A DNA stretch of 64,000 bases from Diogma glabrata (lineage: Eukaryota; Arthropoda; Insecta; Diptera; Cylindrotomidae): positions 94,979,745 through 95,043,744 of the forward strand of contig OY856188.1 in NCBI GenBank assembly GCA_963693315.1, in the 5' to 3' direction. The notes beneath the pieces were generated by a model. It saw only the letters and a program-made list of their open reading frames with translations. It did no database searches and was not told the DNA's origin. Positions 12,330-25,316 of this stretch are shown here, piece by piece. The position numbers and the translations under genes were made by a program. Every line of letters starts with the position of its first letter. Position 1 is the stretch's first letter.

Positions 12330-14210
12330 CCTTAACAACTTCTTTTAATGGCAAATGCTCAGATTTAAATATCAAAAGTTCCTTTTAAATGGTGAAATAA
12401 TTTTCCTTTTTGTTAAGTGTTTTTCTGATGTAAACTATTGATTTGTCTGCACCTGCATTTACCTTTGATAAAACAACACCGTATTTGCCATTACTCGCGT
12501 CAGTTGTTAGGTGGGATTAATGGATAAAATCAGGGTATGTTAGGGGTTTTTAAAGTTTAAAAACCTGTTTCCAGTTCAACTATATTTTGCTCCTTCTTTA
12601 AGTAGTTTATAGTTTATACAACGGATTTTACGGAAAAATTGGGCACCAACTTTCTGTAATAATTTAATAAATCAAAGAGGGATTGAATTTGTTTTACTGT
12701 TTTTTGAGTTGGAAAATTTTATACTGCAATTGTTTGACAGGGATCTGGTAATACGACAGCTTCTAAACATAAATGTTCCAAGTAGGATACCTCTAGCTCT
12801 AAGAAATTACATTTTTCGGGTTGCACTTAAGATTATGTTGTCTTAAACTCTTGTGTTTTCTCTAATGCTAATGTATGCTACAATGTTTCTCAGGTAGATC
12901 TAGCTATCCAATCCTAAGAGTCCTTTTAGAAAATAGTTTATCACACGCTGTAAAATGGCAGGGCCAAAAGTTAATCCAACTGTACTAAAACTGTTTCTTT
13001 TTTTTACTAATATCTTTTTGTTTTACTAATATCTACTACTAGCTACTAACTAAATCAAGAGTTGAGAAAAATTTTAACTTCCTAATTGGTTCAGAATTTC
13101 TTTGATTCGAGGATGAGGGAGGGCATAATCTATTGTAATTTTTTTGAGCTTTCGGAAGTCTCCAACAATACGAAATTTCTTTAGTTCATTTTCATTTGAA
13201 CTTTTTGGAAAGAGTAACAGAGGTGAGATCCAAGGAGAATGGCTGATAGAAGTTATATTTTGGGTTTGTAGAAATTATATCATGTATTAGAATTTGGTTA
13301 TTAATTTCTTGTTTTCTACTATCAGGTAACCTTAACACCTTTTGCTTTATTGGGTGACTATTAACGTATAAAGGGATTGAGTGTTTAATTGTGTCTGTTT
13401 ATGTAAATTTGTGTTCTGTTACACGAAATATATTTTTAAACATTTGGCAAAAAGTGGTAGTTGAATCCTTTTCTTCTGATTTGAGTGTCTCATCTAAGTA
13501 CTTTATTGATTCTAAAATTCCTTTTTTGCTGTCGTCTAATTCTTCAGGTATCATTCGATTACTTGAATTATTATGTCGTTTGTTTTATTTAATATCCCAT
13601 AATTTGGAAAAGCTTTAAGCGTTAAAGTGTTTGATGTTTGCATCATAAGGTTGTGTGTCGCCTGTTAATTCTTTAAAAACAGGTTTTTAATTTTCAAACT
13701 TTTTCTAAATGATTTATCTTCCAATAAAATATCTATGCATTTAAACTTTGAATCTATTTTAAGACTTTTAAAAATATTTGTTGGGTTATTAGTGATTTAG
13801 ATTAGATTGAATATTCATCTACAAACTTTTTCCTAATATTTTTACTCTCTGATGTAGTATCACAGGACTCGAATGTGAAACAGTTTTTTTGGAATTTCTA
13901 GAATGATTTTTCTGAACACTATTTATCTTCGCATTTAATTTCAATGGGGTCCGACTTGAAATCTTTTCCGGAAATTTCAGTCATTATTTATGCAATCTAT
14001 TTTATTACTATTCATAAGAAATCTTCTCCCGAGAATTTCATCTGCGTTTATATCGAGAATGTGATCCATTGCAACATGAAATGTGAAAGCTAGATTTTGT
14101 ATTAGATCAAGCTTGGCTAGTTCCTGGTGGTTTCCTGTTGACAGTGATATATCTTGGGTAGAATACCGGGTCTAGTTTAATTTTAATATGGTACGTGACT
14201 GCCTTCTCCA
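12330..14210 (-). pseudogene. Ty3/gypsy pol relic (protease end, reverse transcriptase, start of RNase H)
   Basis: Translating the minus strand with frame changes gives a colinear series of Ty3/gypsy landmarks: an ADEILGRRFL-like protease end near 14,060; a stretch resembling the pre-RT linker near 13,360; SPWISPLLLFPK then KKFRIVGDFRKLKKITI at about 13,140-13,240 (RT fingers); HPRIKEILNQLG next to it; KCNFLELEVSYLEH and KTVKQIQSLFDLLNYYRKL at about 12,640-12,820 (RT end). The catalytic YxDD block is missing, so there is an internal deletion in addition to many stops and frameshifts. Integrase was not found. This is an old copy, much more decayed than the element at 38,069 and from a different lineage. 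Confidence 0.75.
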
Positions 14211-16115
14211 TGAGATTATAATTTTACTGGTAGTTATACGGTGGAGGAAAGCATGTAGATTGAGGTAGTTGTGATTTGTGAACTTAAGATAATGTGGGCG
14301 TATGAGCGGTAGAATAATCAGTTACTTAGAATAAAATTGTCGATATTTTTTACTTTTACTATCTTACTGATACTTTAAAAACTGTGTCACTAGTGTCACT
14401 TTGACTCTAGTCAAATCAATGGTGGTTTCTGGCGGGTAAATTTGTTTTAATTCCGTGAACTCCATTAACTGTTTTAAATTATTTAGAAGCATAAATGTGT
14501 CTCCACAAAATCGACTAGAAATATTTGCCGTATGTAAGAGTTTTAGCTCTCTACTTAGATTCACGTAGATTATGCTACATTTATATGAAGCTTAGAAAAG
14601 TTTAAATAAATAATCACAGAAGTCGCCGAATAATTGTGAACATGGACGGACTTTGACATTTTATTTGTTTATATTTTTCTTTTTTATAAGAACTATTTCA
14701 ATTTGACAAGAATACGTAAAAAACTAAATAAATTAGTTAATATCAACTTCTATCAGCAACTATAAAATGTTTTTGATTTAAAACTTCAAATGTGTCATCT
14801 CTCCATTTAATGTTCACAATTTTTTACGGCTGTCTCGATAGACATTTAGGATAGTTTTGAAGATCGCGTTCATATAACATTTTGCATCTATAATGTTTGA
14901 CGATAACGTTTGGGCAGGATTTACACATATTGGAGAATACGTTGAAAACTCTGCTTCCAAAAATTATAAAACAAATTCTATGGACGAAAATAAAAATTGC
15001 CTTTCATATGAAACCCCGCTTGTCAAGGTCAAATAATTTTTTTTTCAAAATTTCGCCTCTCAACCTCTTTCAAATAACAATTTATAAGACGAGCCGACCG
15101 CTATAATCTTTGTTCAGTCTTTACAATATTTCTTATAACCGTTAATCTGTTTAAATTTTTTCTCTTTTGGTTTGTTACAAAAAAACACACATCACACAAC
15201 TCGAAAACTAGGCAGTAGATAATTCGTTGGAATTTTTTTGAAATATTTCGATATTTCTCGATTTTTAAAAATCAAAATGGACTTCTCAAAAAAACTTTTG
15301 TTTTTCTATCTCCTTATCTATGTCCGTAAAATAAGGACAACTAAATTCCATAACTTAAGACCACAAATATCTGAAATTTTATAACTGTAGAATATTTCAA
15401 GTTGATAGCACTTTTAATTTGTGAGAAAATCGATTATGCAGAAATTCTGACTTAAACCGAAGTTTCACCATAAGGATTGGGTTTTTACTTTTTTAAAGTA
15501 CTAAGCCCTAAATAACTAGAGCTCTTGATTATGTTAAAGTAATCGAAATTTTTATAATTCGCAAGCAAAGATCTCTTAATTTTAAGTCTGTCCCTTGGTT
15601 ATAATATATGCAAGCTCAAAATAGTTAATAGAATTGGGGAGGTCTAGTTTCAAAGTGTACAAATTCCATGTTCACTGAATCTTCAGAAAACCAAAAAACG
15701 TATGGCTTAATGGCAGTTATAGATAGTTATGGAAAGATAATTTACCATTTATTGGCTTAAAAGGACAAGATTTTGTCTTATTTTTGAGAAAATTTTGGTT
15801 GGAGATGTCTGAAAATATGAGAATATCACAATAATAAAACATTCTTTAATAATTATTATTAAATATTTGGTAATAAAATTATCGTATAATAAATACAGTT
15901 GTAAAATAGCGTTATAATCAAAAATCAATATTTTATCTAACTAATATTTAAAGTTGTGCACCAAAGTTTATCAAATTAAATATTTTAATCACCAAAACAA
16001 ATATGTAATGGCTTACATGAATATTAATTAGAAAAAAAAATAAAAATATGTTAACATTGGTAGAAAAATTGAAATACACAAAAGAAAGTCTAAATCTTTG
16101 ATTTTCATATCAAAA
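14211..16115. other. Non-coding stretch
   Basis: No recognisable domain was found. A minus-strand open stretch at 14,364-14,564 may be a decayed gag part of the gypsy relic, but its sequence shows no zinc knuckle or other marker. The sequence from about 15,190 to 16,100 has ordinary AT-rich composition without repeats that I could define. Confidence 0.35.
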
Positions 16116-18240
16116 ATATGGAGGGGCTCAAATCTCAAGCTCTGAAATATCAAGACTTCAGTTTTGGTTAAGGATTTTGATATACTTTTCGGCATAAAAC
16201 TTTTATGGGGACATTGTTTTTAGTTATCGGCAGCGATGTATATCAAACATAAAACTCTTTGTAAAAGTACATGTATTTTAATTCTGTTTAGAAATTTATT
16301 ACAAAACTAACACGAAACATCAATTCGTTGCCGGAAAATTATAACAGATCATTAATTAACATAATTTAGTGAAAAGATGATACACTCAGCAAACTGCTCT
16401 AAAACCTCTCCATTTAGCATTTCGAGAAAATATTACAAAATCACAAATTCATATTTCTTTCAAAATTCCAAAAATGTTGTAGAGATTAAATAAAATCAAT
16501 CTTTTTTCAAAATTTCAAGAATATTTTAAAAATTATTACAAAATCAAAAATTAAAACTTTTTCAAAAATTCTAAAATTATTGTAAAAATTATAACAAAAT
16601 CAAAAATTGAAACTGTTTTCAAAATTTCAAAAGTATTCCAAAAATTAGAATAAAATCTAATATTTAAACTTTTTCTAAATTCTAATAATATTCCAAAAAA
16701 TCTTAAAAATTCAAAATTTTTCCAAAACTCTTAAAAAATTATAACAATATCAAAAATTGAAACTTTTTTCAAAATTCCAAAAATTATAATAAAATCAAAA
16801 ATTTAAAATTTTTCAAAATTCTAAAAATATTCCAAAAATTCTTCCAAAATCAAAAATTCAAAATTCTAAAAATATATGTTTAAAATTCACAAATTCAAAA
16901 ATTCTACTTTTTTCCAAAATTCTAAAAATATTGCAAAAATTATAACAAAATCAAAAATTAAAACTGTTTCCAAAATTTTTAAAAATATTTCAAAAATTAT
17001 TTCAAAATCAAAAATACAATCTGTTTTCAAAATTCCAAAAATTTTTCAAATCCTATAACAAATTCAGAAATTTCCATATCTAATTTCATGTTCAATTACA
17101 TTTACGTCATACAAACGCTAAATATTTTTTTCCAAAAAATTGGATAAAAAAATAAATGGAAGCATTTTTCTGACACACTTGACAATATTTTTTTGACAAA
17201 CTTATAATGCAATAAAATAATAACAATTTCATGTTCATTATACATTTCATTTCATACAAATAACTAATTTTATTTTTTTCTAAAAAAATAAAAGGAAAAT
17301 CATTCTTTTGACACACTTGACATTATTTTTTTCAATTAATAAATAATTAAAAAATAATTTTTGAACTTTTTCGTGAAAATTTTAACTACTACAACAATTA
17401 ATTAAAAATTTTTCTCCTCTTTTACTTTCACCACAGAAAATTGTATTTAAATATTACAAAAATATTACCATTCTACAATAATTAAAATACAAACATTTTA
17501 AATACAAACATTTTAATTTAATGCAAATAATCCCATATAACATTTTAAATGTTTTACAAACATTTTTTGACAAACAAATAGAGAATTATATAATAATAAT
17601 AAAATTTCATGTCATACAAATAATTAATTTTATTTTTTCCAAAAAACTGGATAAAAAAATAAATAAAAATCTTTTTTTGATACACTTGACAATAATTTTT
17701 TGACAAACTTATAATGCAATAATCTAACATCAAGATTTCTCCATATTCCATGTTGCTACTCATTTTCTCTTAAAATTCTCTTTGTAAACAAAACCAATGT
17801 AAATTTTCTTGTTTTGACACACTTAACGATTTTTGACACACTTCATGTGTCATATTCAATGTTCGATTACATTTCATGTCATCCAAATAATTACTTTTAT
17901 GTTATATGAAATGTGTAAATATGAAAATTTGCTATTTTTGGCACACTTAATGATTTTTTGACACACTTCCGGTACAGTTATCAATTACATCGTCCTTTCA
18001 GACCTGTTTATTGAGTACCTATTTTTAGACAAAAATGTTTTTGAGACGCTCTAGCGGTTTTCTAGATTTCGTAGGTAATGACGGCCGGCCGGCAGACAGA
18101 CATACATTTTTTTTGTTTTTTTAGAATCAATAGGTCCTAAACTGTCAAGAAACGCCCAAAAAAGTGGGAGTAAGAATTTCAATTTTGGCTCATGAATTCA
18201 ATACTTGGGTTTTTTCAAAACCGAAGAAATATGACATATT
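16116..18240 (-). repeat. Family A repeat, copy b: conserved end, 55-bp minisatellite, 140-bp monomers, cagacag-rich end
   Basis: This is the longest family A copy. Reading plus-strand coordinates: conserved end 16,116-16,345 (starts at ATATGGAGGGGCT, contains CAGCGATGTATATCAAAC), minisatellite of ~55-bp units 16,430-17,060 (CAAAATTCCAAAAAT), three or more 140-bp monomers 17,100-17,720 (GACACACTTGACAAT recurs), then a distinct end from 17,720 to about 18,240 with repeated GACACACTT boxes, the palindrome GGCCGGCC near 18,083 and CAGACAGACATAC. The whole is inverted relative to copy a. No transposase was seen. Confidence 0.7.
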
Positions 18241-19380
18241 ATAATTCAGGGGTTAAAACAAAAAGCTTTCGATATAAATTAGATATTATGACGTAAATGG
18301 CAAAGTCACGATGTCGCTAATTGACCAAGAAATATGCTACCACTATGGACGTTAACTTTTTCTATTTTTTAGTGTATCAAATGTTTTAATGAAATTTTAG
18401 TGCTGTCACCACAAGAAAAGTCCAAATTTAAAGTAATTTCAATAAAATAACTTTCAAAGGGTGATAACATAAAATACACTTAAATTCTTCAAAGTTTAAT
18501 TAAAGAAATAATAAAATTGTAGATTGTACACCAAGGGAGAGAAGTGCATGTTTTTTCGAGGTGTGTTTGGCGTTCGGGGTTGAAGCCTGAAATATGCTCT
18601 CGCTCTAGGTGTGTATACTATTTTTTGCACAACAACAATAAAATTATGATATTAAAAACTAAATCTAATTATTTGAAGAACACGAAAATTATAATTTTTA
18701 ATTTTTAATGTTTATCTTAGTAGGCGGTTTTTATACAAGTTTGTTTTAATTTATTGTAAAAAATTCTGTTTCCATGAAAACTATCATTGTTGTCATGGTT
18801 TGTGATTTTTTACTCTCTAGGGAGTAAAAAATGCAATCCGCTCTCGTAAATGAGGGAGCGGCGTTGAATTTTATATACAACTCGTTCAACAAATTTTTGT
18901 CTATCCTTTCATTTACAACTCACTTATTTACCTTACTTTTTAGTTTTTTTTTTTTCAAAAATACATATTTCACTTTTTATTCAAATTAAGTTGGCTGTCT
19001 TTTTTCTGTACACCGCCATCATCAATCATACTGTAAGTATTATCTCCTCTTGTAGACACGTGTATTTATCGCTTCGTTTTTATATTACGACCATCGCAAC
19101 AATAAATATTCACAACAACAGAAATAAAAAAGTTTAACCACTTAATTAGAATTATGTAAACTTTTTCTTGAAAGAAATGTTTTTATTTTATTATGTATGT
19201 ATATAGAAATAAGAAAACGTGGGGTAACTTGAGAAACATACCTTTCTTTTAGTTTTTCAAGAATGAAATATTTATTTGGTTAAGTATTTTATTTTGTTGT
19301 TCTTCTAACAAGTTTTCCTTCTTTGTTTTAACTGAAATAATACATGAGTTTTGTTTAACTTAAATAAATAAGGTAAATGA
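18241..19380. other. Non-coding stretch with two adjacent hairpins
   Basis: No gene was recognised. At 18,808-18,862 two hairpins follow each other: TTTTTACTC against GAGTAAAAA, then CCGCTC against GAGCGG. The remainder is AT-rich. The stretch ends at the target duplication of the RTE element. Confidence 0.4.
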
Positions 19381-19580
19381 GTATGTTTTGGGTAGTGAAA
19401 ATCCGAAATACTACGTTCACGCCGTGCTACCTGGGTAACGCAAACAGAATTAGGTTGGTGTAGTTGAGAGGGGCAGAGTAAATACTGCTTATACTCAATG
19501 ATTCTGCACCATGGCGAGTCATTGGCGCCATAAATTCAATGCAACTCAAGCGTCTGTTCTTCATGTTAGGGGCGGCTTGG

Positions 19581-19740
19581 AGCGGGCGTCTGTTTTGGAT
19601 CAAGCGGCTCGCTATATAAATGTGTAGAAAGCGTCTGTTCTCCATGGGGCTGGAGGGGCTTAGGCCTCCTAAGGGGCGGTTTTCAGCGGGCGTCTGTCTT
19701 GGATCAACCGGCTCGCTATATAAACGTGTAAAAAGGTTGG
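19581..19740 (+). promoter_or_regulatory. Tandem promoter-like 5' UTR repeats of the RTE element
   Basis: The segment beginning AGCGGGCGTC and containing CGGCTCGCTATATAAA occurs twice, starting at 19,581 and 19,685, a 104-bp period. Each copy carries a TATATAAA box and a CGTCTGT box; a third CGTCTGTTCTCCATG-like box lies between them at about 19,631. Repeated 5' UTR monomers that carry the promoter are known in several LINE lineages; that role here is inferred. Confidence 0.55.
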
Positions 19741-19796
19741 TGAAAATTATCTGGTGAACTTAAGATGCAGAACGAACCCATTCACGAAAATTTGAG

Positions 19797-22700
19797 TTGG
19801 GCGAAGGGCTAACACCCCATTTCCGTAAAAAAATTATTGTCATGAATTCTGTACACAGGCCTCGGAATATCTCGGATTCATTATTGAAACGACCTCGGAA
19901 ACTGTACCCGGACAACGATTTAAAAATGGGAACCTGGAACGTGCTAAGCCTCAGAAGACCAGGAGATCTCCTAAAACTCACTCAACAAGTCGAGAGCTAC
20001 ACACTGGATATAGTGGCATTACAAGCAGTGGAATCCATGAAACAGCGAAAGGATACACTCTTTATTATTGCGGTCATCAAAACGGAGGAGAATTCGGAGT
20101 TGGCTTTCTTATACACCGTCGCGTGAATCAGCAAGTTATCGACTTCTGCCCAATTAATATGCGGTTATGCACACTGAGAATCCGCACGCAAAAATTCAAT
20201 GTAACGATCGTCAATGTTCATGCACCTACTGAAGATAAAGCAGATGATATTAAAGACCTGTTCTTCCTAGAACTCGAAGAAGTCATCAATAACATCCCGC
20301 GGCACGATATACAAATCATGGTAGGTGACTTTAATGCTCAAATCGGTAGAATTGCAGAGCTTAAAACACATATAGGCCCCAACAGCTTGCATCATACCAG
20401 CAACAACAACGGTTTTTGCGCAGTCGAGCTGGTTATGATGTATGATTTAGTAATTTCCAGCACTTTCTTCCCTCACAAGAGAATTCACAAGGCAACTTGG
20501 AAATCAAATGACGGAAGAACGGAAAATCAAATCGATCACGTCATGATCTCTAAGAGACACTCAACAAGTATAACTGACGTTCGATCATACAGAGGTGCTG
20601 ATATGGACACCGATCATATGCTTGTCATCTTTAAGTACAAGTGCAAGTTGTCATCTACATTTAACAGACATGAAAAAAGACCGTGCGCTAGAATGTCGAA
20701 GCATTTAAACATCCGGAAACGCTGAATAGATATCAGGAAATAATAACACAAAACTTAAAAGAGCATGACATCTCTTCTGAGATGCCATTAAACATACAAG
20801 AAGAATGGCAAACGCTTCAATCAACCATTATAGCCGCAGCACAAACTACAATCGGAAAGCGGCCACCAAAATCACACAACGAATGGTTTGACGACGAGTG
20901 CCACCAATCCGTTGAACATAAACAAAAACTGCGAGAAAAATGGTTAACAAGGAACACCCGAAGCTCACAAGCTGATTATCTATGCGCCAGGAAAGCCTCA
21001 GCAAAACTTCTACGTAAAAAGAAACGCGAACACATGAAGAGCTGCATCGAAAACATCAACCAACATGCGGACAACGGAAATTCAAAAGAGTGCTTTGCCA
21101 ATGCACGGAATCTGACAAAATATTTCCACCCAAGATCTACAGCCATCAAAAATGAAAATAATGAACTTACAACAAGTGAACGTGATGTGCTGGCAGTGTG
21201 GCGATCCCACTTTCAAGACCTATTGAATAGGACGAATGAAGTTCATCCTGTTCGAGAAATTGCTCCATCAACTGAGGAGATTTTTGTCCCTTACCCAGCA
21301 ATAGAAGAAGTGGAAGCTGCCATCAAAAAACTGAAAAATGGCAAATCACCAGGTTTCGATGGAATTCCCGCAGAACTTCTGAAAAATGGAGGAGCAGCTC
21401 TGGTCTCACGCATATACGATCTGATTCTTGCAATTTGGGACCAAGAAGAACTACCTGATGAATGGAAAACAGCTCTCATTGTTCCGCTACATAAGAAAGG
21501 TGACCGTCTAAAGTGTGCGAATTATCGTGGCATCGCACTGTTGAATACTGCATACAAAATACTAGCTAATGTTGTACTTGCTCGACTCATCCCGTTCGCC
21601 GAATCTATCATCGGTGACTATCAGTGTGGTTTTCGTCCCAACCGCTCAACCACAGATCAATGTTTTACCTTAAGAATAATTCTGGAAAAATGCTGGGAGT
21701 ACAACATCAGCATTCACCAGCTCAACGTTGATTTCAGGCAAGCATATGATAGTATCATCCGCGACAACCTCTGGTCCGCACTCATATGCCTTGGTATCCC
21801 AGAGAAACTTGTTTCTCTGTGCAAACTCACAACATCAGGATCAAATTGTAGCATAGTAATCGAAGGGTCAGTTTCTGGTCCTTTCGATATAACATCAGGT
21901 GTTCGACAAGGTGATGCACTCGCGCCCGTACTATTTAGTTTGGCGCTGGAGTACGCGATAAGAAAAAGCCGAATTGAGATACAAAACTCTATATATATAA
22001 CAAATCTAGTCAAGTTCTTGGCTACGCAGATGATATTGTGCTTCTCGGACGTAGAACGAGCGATATTAAGGATAGTCTCTCTCAGCTTGAAAGAAATGCT
22101 AAACGGCTTGGATTATGCATCAACACCGGCAAAACTAAAGTGTTAACAACATCCAAGAACATACCTCCTGGAAATCTGGAACTGGCGACTATGAAGTGGA
22201 ACGCGTGGAAAACTTCAAATACCTCGGGTCTGTAATAACATCGTCAAATGACATGCAGGCAGATATCAAAGCCCGTGTCTCTACCGCATACAGAGTTTTC
22301 TACGCATACTCAAAACTTTTGCGATCAAAACATCTTTCGCGGTCGTGTAAACTCACACTTTACAAAGCATTAATCCGACCTGTGCTTACATTTGGAAGTG
22401 AAAGCTGGACACTGACTTCCTCCGATTGTAGAATTTTATCGACATTCGAGAGGAAGGTCATACGAACAATTTATGGTCCATGTAAAGTTGCTGAAAATCA
22501 GTATAGAATCCGAATGAATCATGAAATCAGACAGCTTCTTGGAGGCTGCGATGTAATCGGATTCATTAAATCCAACCGGATTAGACGGTTTGGTCATGTA
22601 GAAAGGGCTCCATTGGATAGAATGATAAAAAAAAGCGTCCCAACAACAACCAGCTGGTGTTCGTCGAAGAGGAAGACCTAGACAACGCTGGCGTGATGAC

Positions 22701-22811
22701 ATCATCCAAGACCTTCGTGATATAGGATGTCGAAACTGGGATCAACTGGTCATGGAACGAGATGATTGGAAGCTGGTGGCACAGACGGCAAAATCCCTTC
22801 ATGGGATGTAA
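19797..22811 (+). pseudogene. RTE endonuclease-reverse transcriptase polyprotein, frameshifted
   Basis: The polyprotein drives target-primed reverse transcription. The endonuclease starts at about 19,926 (GTWNVLS), with VGDFNAQIG near 20,320, NQIDHVMIS near 20,526 and TDHMLV near 20,609. The reverse transcriptase includes LKNGKSPGFDG (21,331), CGFRPNRSTTDQ (21,625), GVRQGDALAPVLF (21,898) and the catalytic YADD at 22,023-22,034. The C-terminal part has SWTLTSSD, FERKVIRTIYGP and GRPRQRW before the stop at 22,809-22,811. I see frame changes near 20,040, 20,690, 22,010, 22,190 and 22,630, so no full protein can be made. Catalytic motifs are otherwise kept, which points to decay mainly through small indels. 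The family is the one often annotated as HmRTE-like or craniofacial-development-protein-2-like in insects. Confidence 0.85.
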
Positions 22812-22839
22812 ACGCCAGAGAGAGAGAGAGTATGTTTTG

Positions 22840-24879
22840 TTTTTTAAGCCAAACTTCTTGGTGCCGGTTGCAAGCACAACCATTCCAGTTTCTCATCAAT
22901 TCATTTATACCAGTAGAACTTCTGGAAATGTTTTTTTTTCAAACAACAATTTTAATAGCGTTTTATTCATATCAGTTCTGGTTCAAGGTTTAAAAAAAAT
23001 TATGTAGATCAAGCAAAAAAAACTATTTATAAAAAGCATGGATGCGCCATCTCTTGCAAATCTATGTAGCTAAGATTTATGCAGATCACAAACCTGGAAC
23101 TCGATAAATATATGGTTTATGTTGTTGGTTTTATGTGTTAAAAGTTAAACCTTTAACCTGGTCCGAAAGAATAAACCCAGCTATTATTTAATGAATTGCA
23201 TATATCAGTATATCATAAATATGTTTTTTAATATTTTAGACATAGACTAATCATTAAGAATGTGTTAATATAGTTTAAGAAAATATTACATGAAAATATT
23301 GCAAATAGTATAACTTCTCTAAAAATTTTAAAAGAAATGTTTTATTTTATACTTTATTTATCTAAATGTTTCTTAGAAATCATTTGTATTAAAGACTACT
23401 AAAATTTTCATAAGATTAAATTAAATGGGTATTCACCACAAACACTCCCTCACCAGTTATTCTCAAGAATAAAAAAAACAAATAACTAGATCCAGACAAT
23501 CTTTTATATCTAACTTTTACCATCCGAAGTAAACAATTATGATAAGAATTTATAATTAATTCTGCTAATATTTTGAATGAAAAGCTGAATTAAGATAATA
23601 ATTGAGCAAATAATAATGTAACAAAAAAATACATCATGAAATCAAATAATTTTTACAACTATAGAGATATCGTTTTTCTATCACTACGCTTTGTTTAAAC
23701 AAAATACATAAAATAATTATAAATTAAATAAAAAAGTTATAAATAATTCAAATCACACCGTTTATTTTACGCCAGCCACCCTGTACAATAATTTTGAATA
23801 TTATTTATTTTTTATTTGGTTTTTTTTTGTACTTCCATCCGTATGTCCGTAAATGTGTTATCCAAGTTTCTGTTCTTTTTGCTAATTTCATTTTTACTAT
23901 TATAATAGAAAATATAATAAAACCTATCAAAAACTTTAGTTTAATAAAAATACGAAAGAATAAAATAGATGCTAAAGTACAAAAAAAAGCTGCGAAGACG
24001 AAGAAATTGAGGAAAGGAGTTCCGCCTTTTCCATGTTAAAAATTATAAGTTTTCTTTTTTTGTAGTTTCTTTTTCTATTAACAATTTTTTTTATATATAT
24101 TTTTCAAAAGATTTTCTTTTGTAGAATTTCTTGTGTTTGTGAAATAAAGTAATACAGTTAGTTTGAATCAAGAAGATAATATATAAAGTTTTACTTTTGT
24201 TGTTTTTTATGGACTTGTTTTTCTTTTTAGCTGTTATAGTTTTCTCTTTTAATTTTAATGGGAATATGTGTATCTAGTTGACTGGCCATAACTTTTAATG
24301 ATTATTTAACAGAAAATGGAGAAAAGACGATAACAAATGGTAAATAGTAAAGTTTAGTTTTAAATCTTAGTTTGTATGTTTTGGTTATGGGACGAAATAA
24401 ATAGTTTATGTTTGTAATAGTTTTTTTTCGTAATAAAATGAGACAACAATGTTTTAGAGAGAAATTAATGATATTAGACATAAATTTTGAGTTACTTTTT
24501 AAAATTCACAATATTAGTGAAAGTCCAAGAAAAAAATACAGGCAGAATTTACTGCTGTGAAATAGCAGTTTTTTTGACCAGTCTAGATACATTAAAAACA
24601 GGTAAAAATGGAAAAATTAGTAGCAGGATGAAAACAATTGGATAAATAAGAAAATATTGCGCAAATGGTGGTAAACATAGATTAAAGCTGATACGACCTA
24701 CGGGGGTGAAATGCGGTGAGGTGTTTAGGGTAGAAAATGGTTTTTCATGATTTTCAGCGAAACTAGATCTTCTATCGAAAAAAAATTCAAGTAAAAGTTG
24801 TAGGTAATAAAAAGGTCTAGAACTTTTATGTCAGCCATTTTTTCACATAACTTAAAATTTGCCGTGAAAATAGAAAAAT
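22840..24879. other. AT-rich non-coding stretch
   Basis: No coding, RNA or repeat feature was recognised. Open stretches at 23,794-24,039 and 24,828-25,076 are low-complexity and show no domain; the second is the left arm of a foldback. Confidence 0.45.
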
Positions 24880-25316
24880 CTGAGAAAAAAGGTCTTTTCG
24901 TTTTTAATTTTTACCTCCCACAAAAAATTTTTTTTTTCACACAATTTGGTGACAACGTACCTAATTATGTCTCTAATAGGCTGTATTTTTTTGAAATCAA
25001 AATATTTATTTTTACGTTTGATTTTGATTTTAAACCAAAAGTGACCTCATTTTCACACGAAAATTCACCTGTATAGAAAACAGTTTTTTCAAAAAAAACA
25101 TTAATCGTTATGTTTGTTGAAACGTCTACTTTTAGATAATGTAAAAAATAAGGTCACTTTTTTGGTTTAAAATCAAAATCAAACGTAAAAATAAATGTTT
25201 TGATTTAAAAAAATAGCCTATTAGGGACATAATAAGGTACGTTTTCACCAAATTGTATAAAAAAAATGCTTTTGTGGGAGATAAAAATTAAAAATGACAA
25301 GACCTTTTTTTCTCAG
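24880..25316. repeat. 437-bp foldback element with ~178-bp arms
   Basis: The left arm (24,880-25,057, starting CTGAGAAAAAAGGTC) is the inverted complement of the right arm (25,140-25,316, ending GACCTTTTTTTCTCAG), with scattered mismatches. About 80 nt lie between them. The arms include TTACGTTTGATTTTGATTTT and its complement. No coding capacity. It behaves like a non-autonomous foldback or MITE; no target duplication was evident. Confidence 0.75.

Larger units (their letters stand above)
19391..22827 (+). mobile_element. Full-length RTE-type non-LTR retrotransposon (inactive)
   Basis: The element is bounded by a 12-bp direct repeat, GAGTATGTTTTG, at 19,379-19,390 and 22,828-22,839, which I read as the target-site duplication. 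Its 3' end is a GA dinucleotide repeat directly after the reading frame, as expected for RTE elements, which have short 3' UTRs and microsatellite tails; because of this repeat the 3' duplication boundary is uncertain by a few bases. Base composition is clearly less AT-rich than the flanks. The 5' region holds two promoter-like repeats (listed separately). Protein content and breaks are given under the coding relic. Confidence 0.8.

Noticed and set aside
16876..17058. Lys/Ile-rich 60-residue open stretch
   Set aside because: It is a translation of the 55-bp AT-rich minisatellite.
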